Assembly (NCBI RefSeq): GCF_000428765.1
Contig: NZ_AUAO01000003.1
Span: 186,001-250,000, forward strand
DNA from: Brevundimonas aveniformis DSM 17977
GTDB taxonomy: Bacteria; Pseudomonadota; Alphaproteobacteria; Caulobacterales; Caulobacteraceae
Direction: 5' to 3'
Length of the DNA stretch: 64,000 bases
Shown here: positions 10,486 through 19,646 of the stretch, piece by piece
How the letters are laid out: each line of letters opens with the position of its first letter
Position numbering within the stretch: position 1 is the stretch's first letter
Position numbers and translations under genes: made by a program
Notes under the pieces: generated by a model
Told to the model about the DNA's origin: nothing
The model's database searches: none
The model's input: the letters and a program-made list of their open reading frames with translations, nothing else

Positions 10486-10934
10486 GGCTTCACCCGGAGC
10501 CGCGAACCGTCCACGGCCTCCACGGTCACGCTGCCGCCGACCGGCGGGGCATCGCCTTCAATGTCGGCAAGCCACTCCGAGCCGGACACGGTCACGCGGC
10601 CCCGCCCGTCAACGAAGGGATGCGTGACTTCGGCGCGCGCTCCAATCAGGCTGCGGGCTCGATCATTGATGTCAGGCCCATCGGGGTTGACCCGCCGAAT
10701 GAGGCGTCTCGACGCCAGCGTGGTTGCCAGGGTCAAGACGGCGAAGATCACGACCTCGATGGGGAGCCCCATGTTGGGGGCCAGCAGCGTGACAATCGCG
10801 ACGATCCCTGCCGAGACGGCCGGCCACAGAAGCCATTCGGTGCCGGACGCCGCCTCGATCGCTAAGATCAGACAGCCGACCACCAGCCAGAGCCAGAAGG
10901 GCTGGGACTGATAAAGGGCGAGAACGGCGTCCAT
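10482..10934 (-). CDS. NfeD family membrane protein
   Basis: 150 residues: two or three transmembrane helices (about 12-75) followed by a cytoplasmic OB-fold NfeD domain. The pattern LIGARAEVTHPFVDGRGRVT leads to a Trp-containing strand. NfeD proteins partner with SPFH proteins in membrane microdomain and quality-control complexes. The upstream SPFH gene is 3 bp away on the same strand, the expected pairing. Confidence 0.9.
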   Translation of the reverse strand: MDAVLALYQSQPFWLWLVVGCLILAIEAASGTEWLLWPAVSAGIVAIVTLLAPNMGLPIEVVIFAVLTLATTLASRRLIRRVNPDGPDINDRARSLIGARAEVTHPFVDGRGRVTVSGSEWLADIEGDAPPVGGSVTVEAVDGSRLRVKP

Positions 10935-10937
10935 GGC

Positions 10938-11912
10938 TTACTCCGAGCGAGGAACCGAGCTGCGACGACCAGCCGGCGGCGTCGGCGGCGTCGAGCGGTT
11001 GGTCTGCTGATCGCGGGCGAGGCCGACCAACTCTCCGATCCCCGCTATCGAGCCGACCAGGGCTCCCATTTCGGCGGGGACGATGACCGTCTTCTGTTGC
11101 GGGCTGGACGCGAGTTCGGCGAAGGCGTCGACGTATTTCTGGGCCACGAAGTAGTTGATGGCATTGACGTCACCGCGCGCGATGGCCTCCGACACCATGG
11201 CGGTAGCCTTGGCCTCGGCCTCGGCCTCACGTTCGCGCGCCTCTGCGTCGCGGAAGGCGGCCTCGCGGCGGCCTTCAGCCTCAAGAATGGCAGCCTGCTT
11301 GGCCCCTTCAGCGCGGGCGATGGCGGCTTGCTTCTCGCCGTCCGCCTCGGTGATGACGGCGCGGCGCTCACGCTCGGCCTTCATCTGACGGGCCATGGCG
11401 TTGGTGATGTCGGTCGGCGGGGTCAGATCCTTGATCTCGATCCGGTTGGCCTTGACCCCCCACGGCTCGGTCGCCGCGTCGATGACGGTCAGCAGGCGAC
11501 TGTTGATCGAATCCCGCTGGCTGAGAACCTCGTCGAGCTCCATGGAGCCCACCACCGTCCGCAGATTGGTCATACAGAGCTGGGAGATGGCATACTGGAG
11601 ATTGTCAACGCGATACGCCGCGCGGGCAGCCTCCATGACCTGGATGAAGACAATGCCATCGACCTTGACCATGGCGTTGTCCTTGGTGATCACCTCCTGC
11701 GTGGGAACATCAAGAACCTGTTCCATCATGTTCATTCGACGACCAATTCTCTCAACAAAAGGCGTCAAGAGATGAATCCCGGGCGTCAGAGTTCGCGTGT
11801 ATTTTCCGAATCGCTCAACGGTGAACTCGCGCCCCTGGGGCACGATCTTGATGACGCTGAAGGCAACCAACAGCGCCAGGACGACGATTACGGCAGCGAC
11901 CCAAAAAAACAT
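10938..11912 (-). CDS. SPFH/Band 7 domain protein (paraslipin, QmcA-like)
   Basis: 324 residues: an N-terminal membrane anchor (2-25), an SPFH domain beginning IVPQGREFTVERFGKYTRTL, and a long Ala/Glu-rich coiled-coil (about 170-250), then a Pro-rich tail. Stomatin-like proteins oligomerise into membrane scaffolds and modulate proteases. It is the first gene of a minus-strand operon with nfeD and the exported protein. Confidence 0.92.
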   Translation of the reverse strand: MFFWVAAVIVVLALLVAFSVIKIVPQGREFTVERFGKYTRTLTPGIHLLTPFVERIGRRMNMMEQVLDVPTQEVITKDNAMVKVDGIVFIQVMEAARAAYRVDNLQYAISQLCMTNLRTVVGSMELDEVLSQRDSINSRLLTVIDAATEPWGVKANRIEIKDLTPPTDITNAMARQMKAERERRAVITEADGEKQAAIARAEGAKQAAILEAEGRREAAFRDAEAREREAEAEAKATAMVSEAIARGDVNAINYFVAQKYVDAFAELASSPQQKTVIVPAEMGALVGSIAGIGELVGLARDQQTNRSTPPTPPAGRRSSVPRSE

Positions 11913-12014
11913 GGCTTCTCCTTGCTTCGAGTAAGGCTAGCCTAGGCAAGGCCTTTGCGCCACAGAAACCGGATGTCGGGCGGGTGAGGGAACGGGTGAT
12001 GACGAGGGCCGGGC

Positions 12015-12722
12015 GTGGTCGGTGAGCGGGTCAGGCGCTTTGCCCCGTTGTTGCTTGTCCTGATGCTGGCGGCGGCGGTCTTTGCGTCGGGCGGGTACCG
12101 CTATCTGTCTTTCGAGGCCGTCCGGGAGGCCGGCGACACACTCCAGGCTTTCGTCGACCGCCATTGGTGGCTCAGCCTGTTCATCTTGATGGCCGCTTTC
12201 GCCCTGTTGACCGCGAGCGTCACACCAGGCGTGTTCTTCGTGACGATCCTGGGCGGTTTTCTGTTCGGCCCCTGGGTCGGGGGCGTGGCGACGGCCCTGG
12301 CGGCAACGGCGGGAGCCCTGGTGGTTTACTGGGTAGGGAGCTCCATCGCCCAGGACCGGCTCAGGCGAAAGGCCGAAAGCGGGGAGGGGCTGCTAGGTCA
12401 AATTTGCGCCCGTATCGATCAGGATACATTCCTGTATGTGCTGGCGGCCCGCCTGGTTGTCAGTGTGCCCTTTCATCTCATCAACATCGCCGCGGGCCTG
12501 ATGCGGGTCAGGCTTCGCCCGTACCTGAGCGCCACCTTCCTGGGGATACTGCCGGCGCACCTCATCTATTGCTGGATTGGTTCGCGCCTCGACGAGATCG
12601 GTGGGGCCGATGATGTCCGGGCGATCATGGCTCAATTTGCCTTGCCGTTGGCCGGGGTCGCTTTCCTGTCGCTGGGGTTACCCCTGTTGTTTCGCCTCTG
12701 GCGCGGGCGCGGCGCGACTTAG
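12015..12722 (+). CDS. TVP38/TMEM64 family membrane protein
   Basis: 235-residue integral membrane protein with about six hydrophobic segments. The VTT domain signature around FLFGPWVGGVATALAATAGA corresponds to the DedA-like reentrant region with conserved Gly. Family members are implicated in lipid scrambling or membrane homeostasis; the role here is not known. The start is GTG at 12015; no in-frame ATG lies upstream within the gap. Confidence 0.85.
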   Translation: MVGERVRRFAPLLLVLMLAAAVFASGGYRYLSFEAVREAGDTLQAFVDRHWWLSLFILMAAFALLTASVTPGVFFVTILGGFLFGPWVGGVATALAATAGALVVYWVGSSIAQDRLRRKAESGEGLLGQICARIDQDTFLYVLAARLVVSVPFHLINIAAGLMRVRLRPYLSATFLGILPAHLIYCWIGSRLDEIGGADDVRAIMAQFALPLAGVAFLSLGLPLLFRLWRGRGAT

Positions 12723-12774
12723 AAATAGTCAGCGCGGTTTTGCCTTTGCGGGTCCCAGCGGCTAACCACGACGC

Positions 12775-13998
12775 ATGACGATCACGAGCAAATCACCCCG
12801 CCGCTGGACTCTCGACTTTCTCAAGACGGAGGCGGCCTCGGGGGCGATCCTCGGGCTGGCGGCCCTGGCCGCGCTCGTGGTGGCAAACTCGCCTTGGGCG
12901 GACACCTATTTCCATGTGCTCAAGGGCGAGCAGACGTTGCAGCTTGGCCCCATCCACCTCGAGATGTCCGTCTCCGAGTGGATCAAGGAAGGGCTGATGG
13001 CTCTGTTCTTCCTCGTAGTCGGCCTGGAGATCAAATATGAGATTCTGCGCGGCGAGCTGAGCGACCCCAGGAAGCTGGTGACGCCCGTAATGGCGGCCCT
13101 GGGCGGCATGATTGCGCCGGGTATCGTCTATCTGATCGTGGCGGGATGGCTGAGTGGTCCTCATCAGGGCTGGCCGATCCCGCTGGCCACAGATATCGCC
13201 TTCGCCTTGGCGGTGTTTGCCATGGTCGGCAAAGGGCTTCCGTCCTCCCTTCGCGTGTTTCTGCTGACATTGGCGATCGTCGACGATCTCGGGGCCATTG
13301 CCCTGATCGCCATCCTGTTTTCGGATGGGGTGTCGTGGATGCCGATTGCGCTGGCCGTGGCTTTGCTGGTGGTGGGTGCTGCCTGGTCCAAGCAGCGCGC
13401 GATTCCGGCCCCGTTCTGGATCCTGGGTTTCGGCCTGGTCTGGTGGCTGTCCGTCGTGGGCGGGCTTTCAACGTCGCTCATTGCGGTGGCGTTTGCGGTG
13501 ATTGTGCCGATCAGCCCGCGCGGTCCCGAATGTCAGAGCCCGCTTCGCGAGGCGATGCACGACCTTCACCCCTATGTCGCCTACTGCGTCCTGCCGATCT
13601 TTGCCTTCGCCAAGGCGGGGGTTTCGTTTGCGGGCGTCACGACCGAACAAATGCTGGCTCCGCTGGTGATAGGCATTGCCGCGGGGCTGTTCATCGGCAA
13701 GCAGCTGGGCGTTTTCGGCTTTGCCTGGCTGGCGACGCGGATGGGTTGGGGGGCGCGCCCGAGCGATGCGACCTGGTCCCAGCTGTATGGCGTTGCCCTG
13801 TTGTGTGGCGTCGGCTTCACCATGAGTCTCTTCATTGGGGCACTGGCGTTTCCGGGGGCGATCGATTCGCCCGAGCAGATCGAAGTGAAACTGGGCGTTC
13901 TCGGCGGATCGCTACTGTCCGCTGTCGTCGGGGCGGTCGTTCTGGCCATCGCGAGGCGCGGCGCACTGGATGACGTCGACGCGGAAGACCAAAAATAA
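12775..13998 (+). CDS. nhaA: Na+/H+ antiporter NhaA
   Basis: 407 residues and about 12 transmembrane helices. It exports Na+ in exchange for protons in pH and sodium homeostasis. Diagnostic motifs are LVVGLEIKYEIL (helix 2) and LAIVDDLGAIALIA with the two ion-binding aspartates. The cytosolic loop SPRGPECQSPLREAMHDLHPYV-type segment and the C-terminal GFTMSLFIG helix follow. It appears to be a stand-alone gene. Confidence 0.97.
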   Translation: MTITSKSPRRWTLDFLKTEAASGAILGLAALAALVVANSPWADTYFHVLKGEQTLQLGPIHLEMSVSEWIKEGLMALFFLVVGLEIKYEILRGELSDPRKLVTPVMAALGGMIAPGIVYLIVAGWLSGPHQGWPIPLATDIAFALAVFAMVGKGLPSSLRVFLLTLAIVDDLGAIALIAILFSDGVSWMPIALAVALLVVGAAWSKQRAIPAPFWILGFGLVWWLSVVGGLSTSLIAVAFAVIVPISPRGPECQSPLREAMHDLHPYVAYCVLPIFAFAKAGVSFAGVTTEQMLAPLVIGIAAGLFIGKQLGVFGFAWLATRMGWGARPSDATWSQLYGVALLCGVGFTMSLFIGALAFPGAIDSPEQIEVKLGVLGGSLLSAVVGAVVLAIARRGALDDVDAEDQK

Positions 13999-14023
13999 GG
14001 CCGCGAAGACTGTTCGAATATTG

Positions 14024-14067
14024 ACGCAGCGTCATTTTGTCTGTCGTTTTTTCGTCACACGCTGCGT
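14024..14067. repeat. 9-bp perfect inverted repeat upstream of the TonB-dependent receptor
   Basis: ACGCAGCGT (14024-14032) and ACGCTGCGT (14059-14067) are exact reverse complements 26 bases apart. They lie between nhaA and the receptor gene. There is no U-tract directly after it, so a regulator site or mRNA hairpin is as likely as a terminator. Confidence 0.4.
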
Positions 14068-14223
14068 ATTCGCACGCCGCAAAGCCTTGGCAGGCCTTGT
14101 GGTTGAGCCCTGTTTGATCTACCCAATTTTGGACAGAATCCGCGAACCACAGCGGATCGTTCGTCAGGTTGGAAACGCGGTGCGCGCCGGCAGGGCCGGG
14201 GCGACCGGAAATCGGGGTTGAAT

Positions 14224-16821
14224 ATGCGCCTTAATCAAGTTCTGCGTCTTACGGCTTCGGCCGCGGTTATCCTGGGTGTGGCGGCGGGTGCCGCTCAGGC
14301 TCAGGACGCCGGTGACGAACCGACCCGCGTCGATGACATCATCGTCACGGCCCAGAAGCGCGAGCAAAGCCTGCAGGACGTGCCGATCGTGGTCACGACC
14401 CTGTCGGAAGAACTCCTCGAGGACGCCGGCGTTCGGGACATCAAGGATCTGCAGATCCTGACCCCCGGTCTGAGCGTGACCTCGACGACCAACGAATCGA
14501 TCACGACCGCGCGTATCCGCGGGGTCGGCACCGTGGGTGACAACCCCGGCCTGGAGAGCTCGGTCGGCGTTGTGATCGACGGCATCTACCGTCCGCGCAA
14601 CGGCGTCGGCTTCGGGGATCTGGGCGAGCTCCAGCGGATCGAAGTTCTGAAGGGGCCGCAGGGCACCCTGTTCGGTCGCAATACCTCGGCGGGCGTCATC
14701 AACATCCTGACGGAGCGTCCGTCGTTCACGCCCGGCTTTGAGGCTGAACTGACCGGTGGCAACTTCGGGGCCTGGGGCGTTGCCGGGTCGGTTACCGGTG
14801 GCCTGAGCGACACGGTCGCGGGGCGTCTGTATGTCGCCGCGCGTCAACGCGACGGCTTCTATGACGTCAACACCGGCGTTGGCCCGCGGACCACCATGGA
14901 CGACCAAAATCAGGACTTCTGGACGGTTCGTGGCCAACTGCTGTTCTTGCCGTCTGACACGGTGTCGATCCGTGCCATCGCGGACTACAGCCGTCGTGAG
15001 GAATACTGCTGTACGGCGGTTCAGATTCGCTCTGGCCCGACCGCCCAGATGGTCAATGCCCTCTCGGGCGGCAATGGCGTTCGCCCGGCCGTTCGCGGCG
15101 GGACCTGGGGCGCGTCGGCCGTGACAGACGGTCTCGGTGGGTTCCAGTATCTGCCCTTCTCGCGCACCGGATTTACCAACCGCGAAACCGGCCAGGAAAT
15201 CGAGGACATGGGTGTCTCGGTTGAAGCCAACATCGACCTGGAAGCCTTTGGGGGTTCGACCCTGACATCGATCACGGGCTTCCGGTCGTGGTCTGCCGAA
15301 AACGGCATGGACATCGACTTCAGCGGTATGGACCTTCTGTACCGTGTCCAGGATGGCGACTACGGTTTCGGACTGGATACGTTCAGCCAGGAGTTCCGTC
15401 TGGCCGGGTCTACGGATCGGGTGGACTGGCTCGTCGGCGGTTACTTCTCGTCGGAAGATCTTTCTCGCGGCGACAGCTATTATCTGGGATCGGCCTATAA
15501 CAACTATCTGTCGCTGCTGCTGACGACGACGGCCCCGGGGGGGCCCTACACGGGTCGTATCCCGTGCTTCACCAACCCGGCTGGCTTTGTGGCTGCCTGT
15601 ACCGTCCTGGGTGGCGGAGCTGGCCCGAGCTTCAGCACAGGGCAGGGCGTTCGTGACCATTATTCGGTCGATAGCCAGTCGATCGCCCTGTTCACGCACA
15701 ACAGCTTCCATCTGACCGATGCCCTGACCCTGACGGTCGGTCTGCGCTGGACCCAGGAAGAGAAAGACCTCACTGCTCTGCAGGACAATCTCGGACTGAA
15801 TGGCCAGGCCTGTGGTGGTGCCTTGGCTAACCAGAGCAACGTCGTTGTCGCCAATCGGACGCCGGCTGCGGCTCTGGGAGCGATCTGTCTGCCGTGGACC
15901 AACCCGCTGTTCGATAACCGTGCGATCAGCGAATCGTTCAGCGAAGACGCGCTTTCGGGCACGATCAACCTGTCGTATGACGTCAATGACGACCTGATGA
16001 TCTACGGCAGCTATTCGCGTGGCTACAAGGGCGCGGGCTACAACCTGGACCGCGTGCAGACGGGGGTGACCCCCGATGCCTCGCTCCTGTTCCCGGCTGA
16101 AACGGTCGACAGCTACGAGGTCGGTCTGAAGTCGACGCTGTTTGACGGCTCCATGCTGTTCAACGCGACGGCCTTCCACCAGACCTTCTCGGACTTCCAG
16201 CTGAACACCTTCCTCGGCACGGCCTTCGTGGTTGAGTCGGTGCCGGAAGTGACGTCGGTGGGTGTCGACCTGGACATGATCTGGTTCACGCCGATCGATG
16301 GCCTGAGCTTCCAGGGCGGTGTGACCTACGCTCAGACCGAGTACTCGAACTTCACCGCCGCCGACCTGTCCAACCCCGGCCGGTTCGGTCCGCTGTCGCT
16401 CCTGCCGGGCAACACCATGTCGTTCGCCCCCGAGTGGTCGACGACGGGTTCGGTGTCCTACGAGCGTGAGATCAGCGGTGGCTTGATGGCGGGCTTCAAC
16501 CTGTCGGCCAAGTACACGTCTGAATACAACACCAAGTCGGACCTGCTGCCGGCCGGTGTTCAGCAAGCGATGACGCTGCTCAATGGTCGCCTCAGCCTGG
16601 GGTCTGCCGATGAGCGTTGGACGGTCGAACTCTGGGGCCAGAACCTGACCGACGAGGAGTACTATCAGGTGGTGTTCAACGCACCGCTGCAAGGTACAGC
16701 CTTCCAGCAAACCCTCCAGCCGACGGGCACCTTCTACAACCCGGCTCTGGACACCCAGACCTACAATGCCTTCCTGGGCCAGCCGCGGACGTGGGGTGTC
16801 ACCCTGCGCGTGCGCTACTAG
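14224..16821 (+). CDS. TonB-dependent outer-membrane receptor
   Basis: 865 residues. The signal peptide ends AAQAQ. It is followed by a TonB-box-like VDDIIVTAQKREQSLQDVPI, the plug domain (to about residue 170, with RIEVLKGPQGTLFGRNT), and a 22-strand beta-barrel ending in an aromatic residue (LRVRY). This VTAQKR subfamily is abundant in Caulobacterales and Sphingomonadales, and substrates range from siderophores to carbohydrates. No neighbouring gene names the ligand. I preferred ATG 14224 over the TTG two codons upstream. Confidence 0.95.
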   Translation: MRLNQVLRLTASAAVILGVAAGAAQAQDAGDEPTRVDDIIVTAQKREQSLQDVPIVVTTLSEELLEDAGVRDIKDLQILTPGLSVTSTTNESITTARIRGVGTVGDNPGLESSVGVVIDGIYRPRNGVGFGDLGELQRIEVLKGPQGTLFGRNTSAGVINILTERPSFTPGFEAELTGGNFGAWGVAGSVTGGLSDTVAGRLYVAARQRDGFYDVNTGVGPRTTMDDQNQDFWTVRGQLLFLPSDTVSIRAIADYSRREEYCCTAVQIRSGPTAQMVNALSGGNGVRPAVRGGTWGASAVTDGLGGFQYLPFSRTGFTNRETGQEIEDMGVSVEANIDLEAFGGSTLTSITGFRSWSAENGMDIDFSGMDLLYRVQDGDYGFGLDTFSQEFRLAGSTDRVDWLVGGYFSSEDLSRGDSYYLGSAYNNYLSLLLTTTAPGGPYTGRIPCFTNPAGFVAACTVLGGGAGPSFSTGQGVRDHYSVDSQSIALFTHNSFHLTDALTLTVGLRWTQEEKDLTALQDNLGLNGQACGGALANQSNVVVANRTPAAALGAICLPWTNPLFDNRAISESFSEDALSGTINLSYDVNDDLMIYGSYSRGYKGAGYNLDRVQTGVTPDASLLFPAETVDSYEVGLKSTLFDGSMLFNATAFHQTFSDFQLNTFLGTAFVVESVPEVTSVGVDLDMIWFTPIDGLSFQGGVTYAQTEYSNFTAADLSNPGRFGPLSLLPGNTMSFAPEWSTTGSVSYEREISGGLMAGFNLSAKYTSEYNTKSDLLPAGVQQAMTLLNGRLSLGSADERWTVELWGQNLTDEEYYQVVFNAPLQGTAFQQTLQPTGTFYNPALDTQTYNAFLGQPRTWGVTLRVRY

Positions 16822-16840
16822 GAAGACCGAACAAGGGGCG

Positions 16841-16866
16841 CGCCCGCCGGATATTTACGGCGGGCG
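16841..16866 (+). terminator. Hairpin downstream of the TonB-dependent receptor
   Basis: 9-bp perfect stem CGCCCGCCG/CGGCGGGCG with an 8-nt loop, just after the receptor stop. Only a weak T-run follows. It may act together with the stronger hairpin 15 bp downstream. Confidence 0.45.
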
Positions 16867-16880
16867 GCTTCTGGGGCGAG

Positions 16881-16919
16881 AAACCGGTCGGGCGGATGCC
16901 TGGCCGGTTTTTTCGTTTT
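16881..16919 (+). terminator. Rho-independent terminator after the TonB-dependent receptor
   Basis: Stem AAACCGGTC/GGCCGGTTT (one G-U pair; 16881-16889 with 16902-16910) followed by TTTCGTTTTC. Confidence 0.7.
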
Positions 16920-17001
16920 CAGATGCTGGGGAAGGACCCGCCGACCGGCTCGACGGCAGCAATGCTGTCGTACCGAAGGGCCGATAGGTGCGCGGACGAA
17001 A

Positions 17002-18798
17002 CTAGAGCTTGACGTTGCCCGCCAAGATGTCCCGGTACCGCTCAGGCTTCATACGGACGTAGGTGCCCTTGTCCCGAACATAGATGGTGTCGCTGGTCCG
17101 ATCAGGGTCGAAGCCGTCAGCCACCAGATCAACCTTGCGGTATTTGAAGGTTCCGGTCGTATCCATGACCTTGCGCAGACGCAGGAAGATAGGCCGCGCA
17201 TAGGATGGCAGCTCTTCATCAACGTAGGCGGCAAAGGCCTTGGCGTTGAAGCGTCCTTCGGCCACCAGACAGGCCATGCCGGCCTTGCCCTCAGCTCCTG
17301 GGACAGGGACGCCGTAAACGATAGCTTCGGCGACATTGGGGGCCTCGGCCAGGCGAAGCTCGACCTCTGTGGTCGAGACGTTCTCACCCTTCCAGCGGAA
17401 GGTATCTCCGATCCGGTCGACGAAATAGAAATAGCCCTCTGAATCCCGGCGCATCAGATCGCCGGTTCGGAACCAGCGATCGCCGCGCGTGAAGACATCT
17501 TCGACGATCTTCTTCTGCGACGCGGCCTTGTCAGCATAGCCGACGAACTCGTGGCGCGCCTCGGTGCCGATCATACCGACGGCTTCGCCAATCTCGCCGT
17601 TGGCCGTTTCCTGAAGCAGGCCGTTCGCGCCCCGGATGGGCTCTTCCGTTTCCGGGTCGAACCGGACCAGCCGCAGGTTCATGCGTCCGCGCAGGAAGCG
17701 CGGGATCCGGCCAATCGCGCCGGCCTTGCCGTCGAAATTGAACACCGACGCATTGCCTTCGGTTGAGCCGTAGAACTCCAGGATCCTCGGGATGCGGAAC
17801 CGTGTCTGGAATTCTTCCCAGACGTCGCCACGCAGCCCATTTCCGAAAGCGAGCTGCAGCTTGTGAGCGCGCTCATCCGGCTGCTCCGGCTGATTGACCA
17901 GATAGCGGCATAGCTCACCGATATAGACGAACCGCGTGGCCTCGGTAGCCACGACATCCGGCCAAAAATGAGAAGCTGAGAACTTCTTGCGGACAATCAG
18001 AGCCGCGCCATTCAGCAAGGCGGCACCGACGGCACACAGACCTCCGGTCGAGTGGTAGAGCGGCAGGACGCAATAGACCCGGTCGTGAGGCTTCGTCTCG
18101 GTCACGGCCGCGAAGGCCCGCATATACAGACGTGCCCGACTGTTCGAAATAACCGCCGCCTTGGGCAAGCCGGTCGTTCCAGAGGTGTAGATATAGAGCG
18201 CAGTCGAGCGGTTGGTCAGACCCTCGCGAGTGCTCCGGTCTGGGCGAACAGCCGAAGCGCCCTTGATGGCGGCATCAAGCCCGCGCCGCGCGCTGGCCTC
18301 GTCCTCTTCCTCCAGGCCCAGTACCCAGACCATGAGGGAGTGATCCAGGCTGCGCCCGGCGTCCTCCACGGCCCGCCAGGTGTCCATGTCGGCAATGACA
18401 TGGTGGGCCTTGGAAATGCGGATGCAGTGCGCCAGGGGCGCGCCGGTCAACTGGTTGTTGATCAAGGCCGCTGCGACGCCAACCTTGGAGAAGCCCAGCC
18501 AGGCGGCCAGGAACTCGATGCGGTTGGGCAGGACGAGCGCGACGGTGTCACCGCGACGGAGGTTTCTTCCCTTGGCCCAGTGTCCAAACCGGTTGGCGAG
18601 CATGTCGAGCTCGCGATAGGTGACGCTGCGGCTTTCATCGGTGACGGCGATGCGGTCGGACCACTGATCTACGGCGGCTTCAAAATCATCACAGACCAGA
18701 TCGACGGAATCCGCCTTGATGGGCTTTATCCGCTGGCTGAGGCGGTTGGCCGCCTGAGCAAATCGAATGTCGCGGTTCAGCCGCCCGAAGAAGTCCAT
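17002..18798 (-). CDS. Long-chain acyl-CoA synthetase (FATP/very-long-chain type)
   Basis: 598-residue AMP-forming ligase that activates fatty acids to acyl-CoA. The P-loop-like YIYTSGTTGLPKAAVISNSR is near residues 200-220, EFYGSTEGN is the A5 motif, FRTGDLMRRD is A7, and DRIGDTFRWKGENVSTTEVE is A8. This pattern is typical of the FATP-related bacterial clade. An AGGTGA ribosome-binding site precedes ATG 18798. It is a separate transcription unit, divergent from the small exported protein gene. Confidence 0.92.
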   Translation of the reverse strand: MDFFGRLNRDIRFAQAANRLSQRIKPIKADSVDLVCDDFEAAVDQWSDRIAVTDESRSVTYRELDMLANRFGHWAKGRNLRRGDTVALVLPNRIEFLAAWLGFSKVGVAAALINNQLTGAPLAHCIRISKAHHVIADMDTWRAVEDAGRSLDHSLMVWVLGLEEEDEASARRGLDAAIKGASAVRPDRSTREGLTNRSTALYIYTSGTTGLPKAAVISNSRARLYMRAFAAVTETKPHDRVYCVLPLYHSTGGLCAVGAALLNGAALIVRKKFSASHFWPDVVATEATRFVYIGELCRYLVNQPEQPDERAHKLQLAFGNGLRGDVWEEFQTRFRIPRILEFYGSTEGNASVFNFDGKAGAIGRIPRFLRGRMNLRLVRFDPETEEPIRGANGLLQETANGEIGEAVGMIGTEARHEFVGYADKAASQKKIVEDVFTRGDRWFRTGDLMRRDSEGYFYFVDRIGDTFRWKGENVSTTEVELRLAEAPNVAEAIVYGVPVPGAEGKAGMACLVAEGRFNAKAFAAYVDEELPSYARPIFLRLRKVMDTTGTFKYRKVDLVADGFDPDRTSDTIYVRDKGTYVRMKPERYRDILAGNVKL

Positions 18799-19019
18799 CG
18801 ATTGTCACCTGAGCTCGTGAGATCCTTGATGGCGAACGGATCGGACGGGGTCAACCGGACGCAAGGGCTTTGCCGGGGTCGCCGAGTCAAAAATCGGTGG
18901 TTGGCGTCAGAAAATGTCAGCGGCGAGAACCGAAAGATTAGAGCAAGTTGCGCTGGCGGTTCCCACGGAACCTTGAAATATATCCTGAAACCGGTGCGCG
19001 GGTCTGCGCTTTCGGGGGC

Positions 19020-19038
19020 GGTTCGAATTGGTCGAACC
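19020..19038. promoter_or_regulatory. Operator-like inverted repeat upstream of the small exported protein gene
   Basis: GGTTCGA-attgg-TCGAACC is a perfect 7-bp inverted repeat with a 5-bp spacer, 43 bp before the ATG at 19081. It is palindromic and close to a start, so a repressor site or an mRNA hairpin is plausible. It resembles a tRNA T-arm only superficially; no cloverleaf surrounds it. Confidence 0.3.
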
Positions 19039-19080
19039 CGGGGAGTGCCTCTCTGGGATTGAGGGGTTGGAGGACTAGAC

Positions 19081-19548
19081 ATGAAGGCTGTTATTGCCAC
19101 CGTCGCCGCCGTCGCGGCTCTTGCTGCCGCTGGTTCGGCTGCTGCCCAGGATTGGCGTCTGCCCGCCAACTACGGGGCTGTGACCCTGTACGCGGGGTTC
19201 ACCCCCGATCCATTCACAGTAAACGTGACGTCGGGTGGTCCCATCGACGCGTCCGCGTCCGTGAGCTCGAGCTGCCGGGGGTGGATCTCGAACGCACCGG
19301 ACTTTGAGCTGACCTATTCAGCGGGCTCGCTGCCGCTGGCAATCTCGGTCAACTCGGCTTCGGATACGACGCTTGTAATCAACGGGCCCGATGGCCTTTG
19401 GTACTGTGACGACGACGGCGGTGACGGCCTGAACCCGTCGCTGCGCTGGGATTCGCCGCCGTCCGGCACCTATGACATCTGGGTGGGATCCTATCAGCGC
19501 GCCAACTACAGCGCGACGCTTTCGATCTCTGAGCTCTATTCCTACTAG
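19081..19548 (+). CDS. Small exported beta-rich protein, paralog A
   Basis: 155 residues: a signal peptide ending AAAQ (about residue 23), then an about 130-residue beta-sandwich-like domain. Recognisable stations are GFTPDPF, GGPIDAS, a Cys followed by GWISNAPDFELTY, TLVINGPDGLWYCDDD, and SGTYDIWVGSY. The acidic DDD/DGLNP loop and YDIWVG strand recall pre-peptidase C-terminal (PPC) domains, but no peptidase is attached. A paralog lies at 46778-47269. It is predicted periplasmic or secreted; I do not know its function. Confidence 0.8.
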   Translation: MKAVIATVAAVAALAAAGSAAAQDWRLPANYGAVTLYAGFTPDPFTVNVTSGGPIDASASVSSSCRGWISNAPDFELTYSAGSLPLAISVNSASDTTLVINGPDGLWYCDDDGGDGLNPSLRWDSPPSGTYDIWVGSYQRANYSATLSISELYSY

Positions 19549-19572
19549 GATCTGGCTCTTTTCGGATCACGG

Positions 19573-19608
19573 ACGCCCCGGCCTGTTGGCCGGGGCGTTC
19601 TGCTGTTT
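19573..19608 (+). terminator. Rho-independent terminator after exported protein paralog A
   Basis: 11-bp perfect stem ACGCCCCGGCC/GGCCGGGGCGT with a TGTT loop (19573-19598), followed by the T-rich TCTGCTGTTT. Confidence 0.75.
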
Positions 19609-19646
19609 ACGCTCGCCCGACGGATGGCGGGGGTTCATAAAGGGGC

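Noticed and set aside
14164..16710. 848-codon open frame on the minus strand
   Set aside because: It lies antisense to the TonB-dependent receptor, has no recognisable motif and its long open length is expected from high GC codon bias.
19018..19040. T-arm-like GGTTCGA sequence that could suggest a tRNA
   Set aside because: It is a simple palindrome; no acceptor stem, anticodon arm or CCA-like end surrounds it.
18052..19062. 336-codon open frame on the plus strand
   Set aside because: Mostly antisense to the acyl-CoA synthetase and ends in the intergenic region; no recognisable domain.
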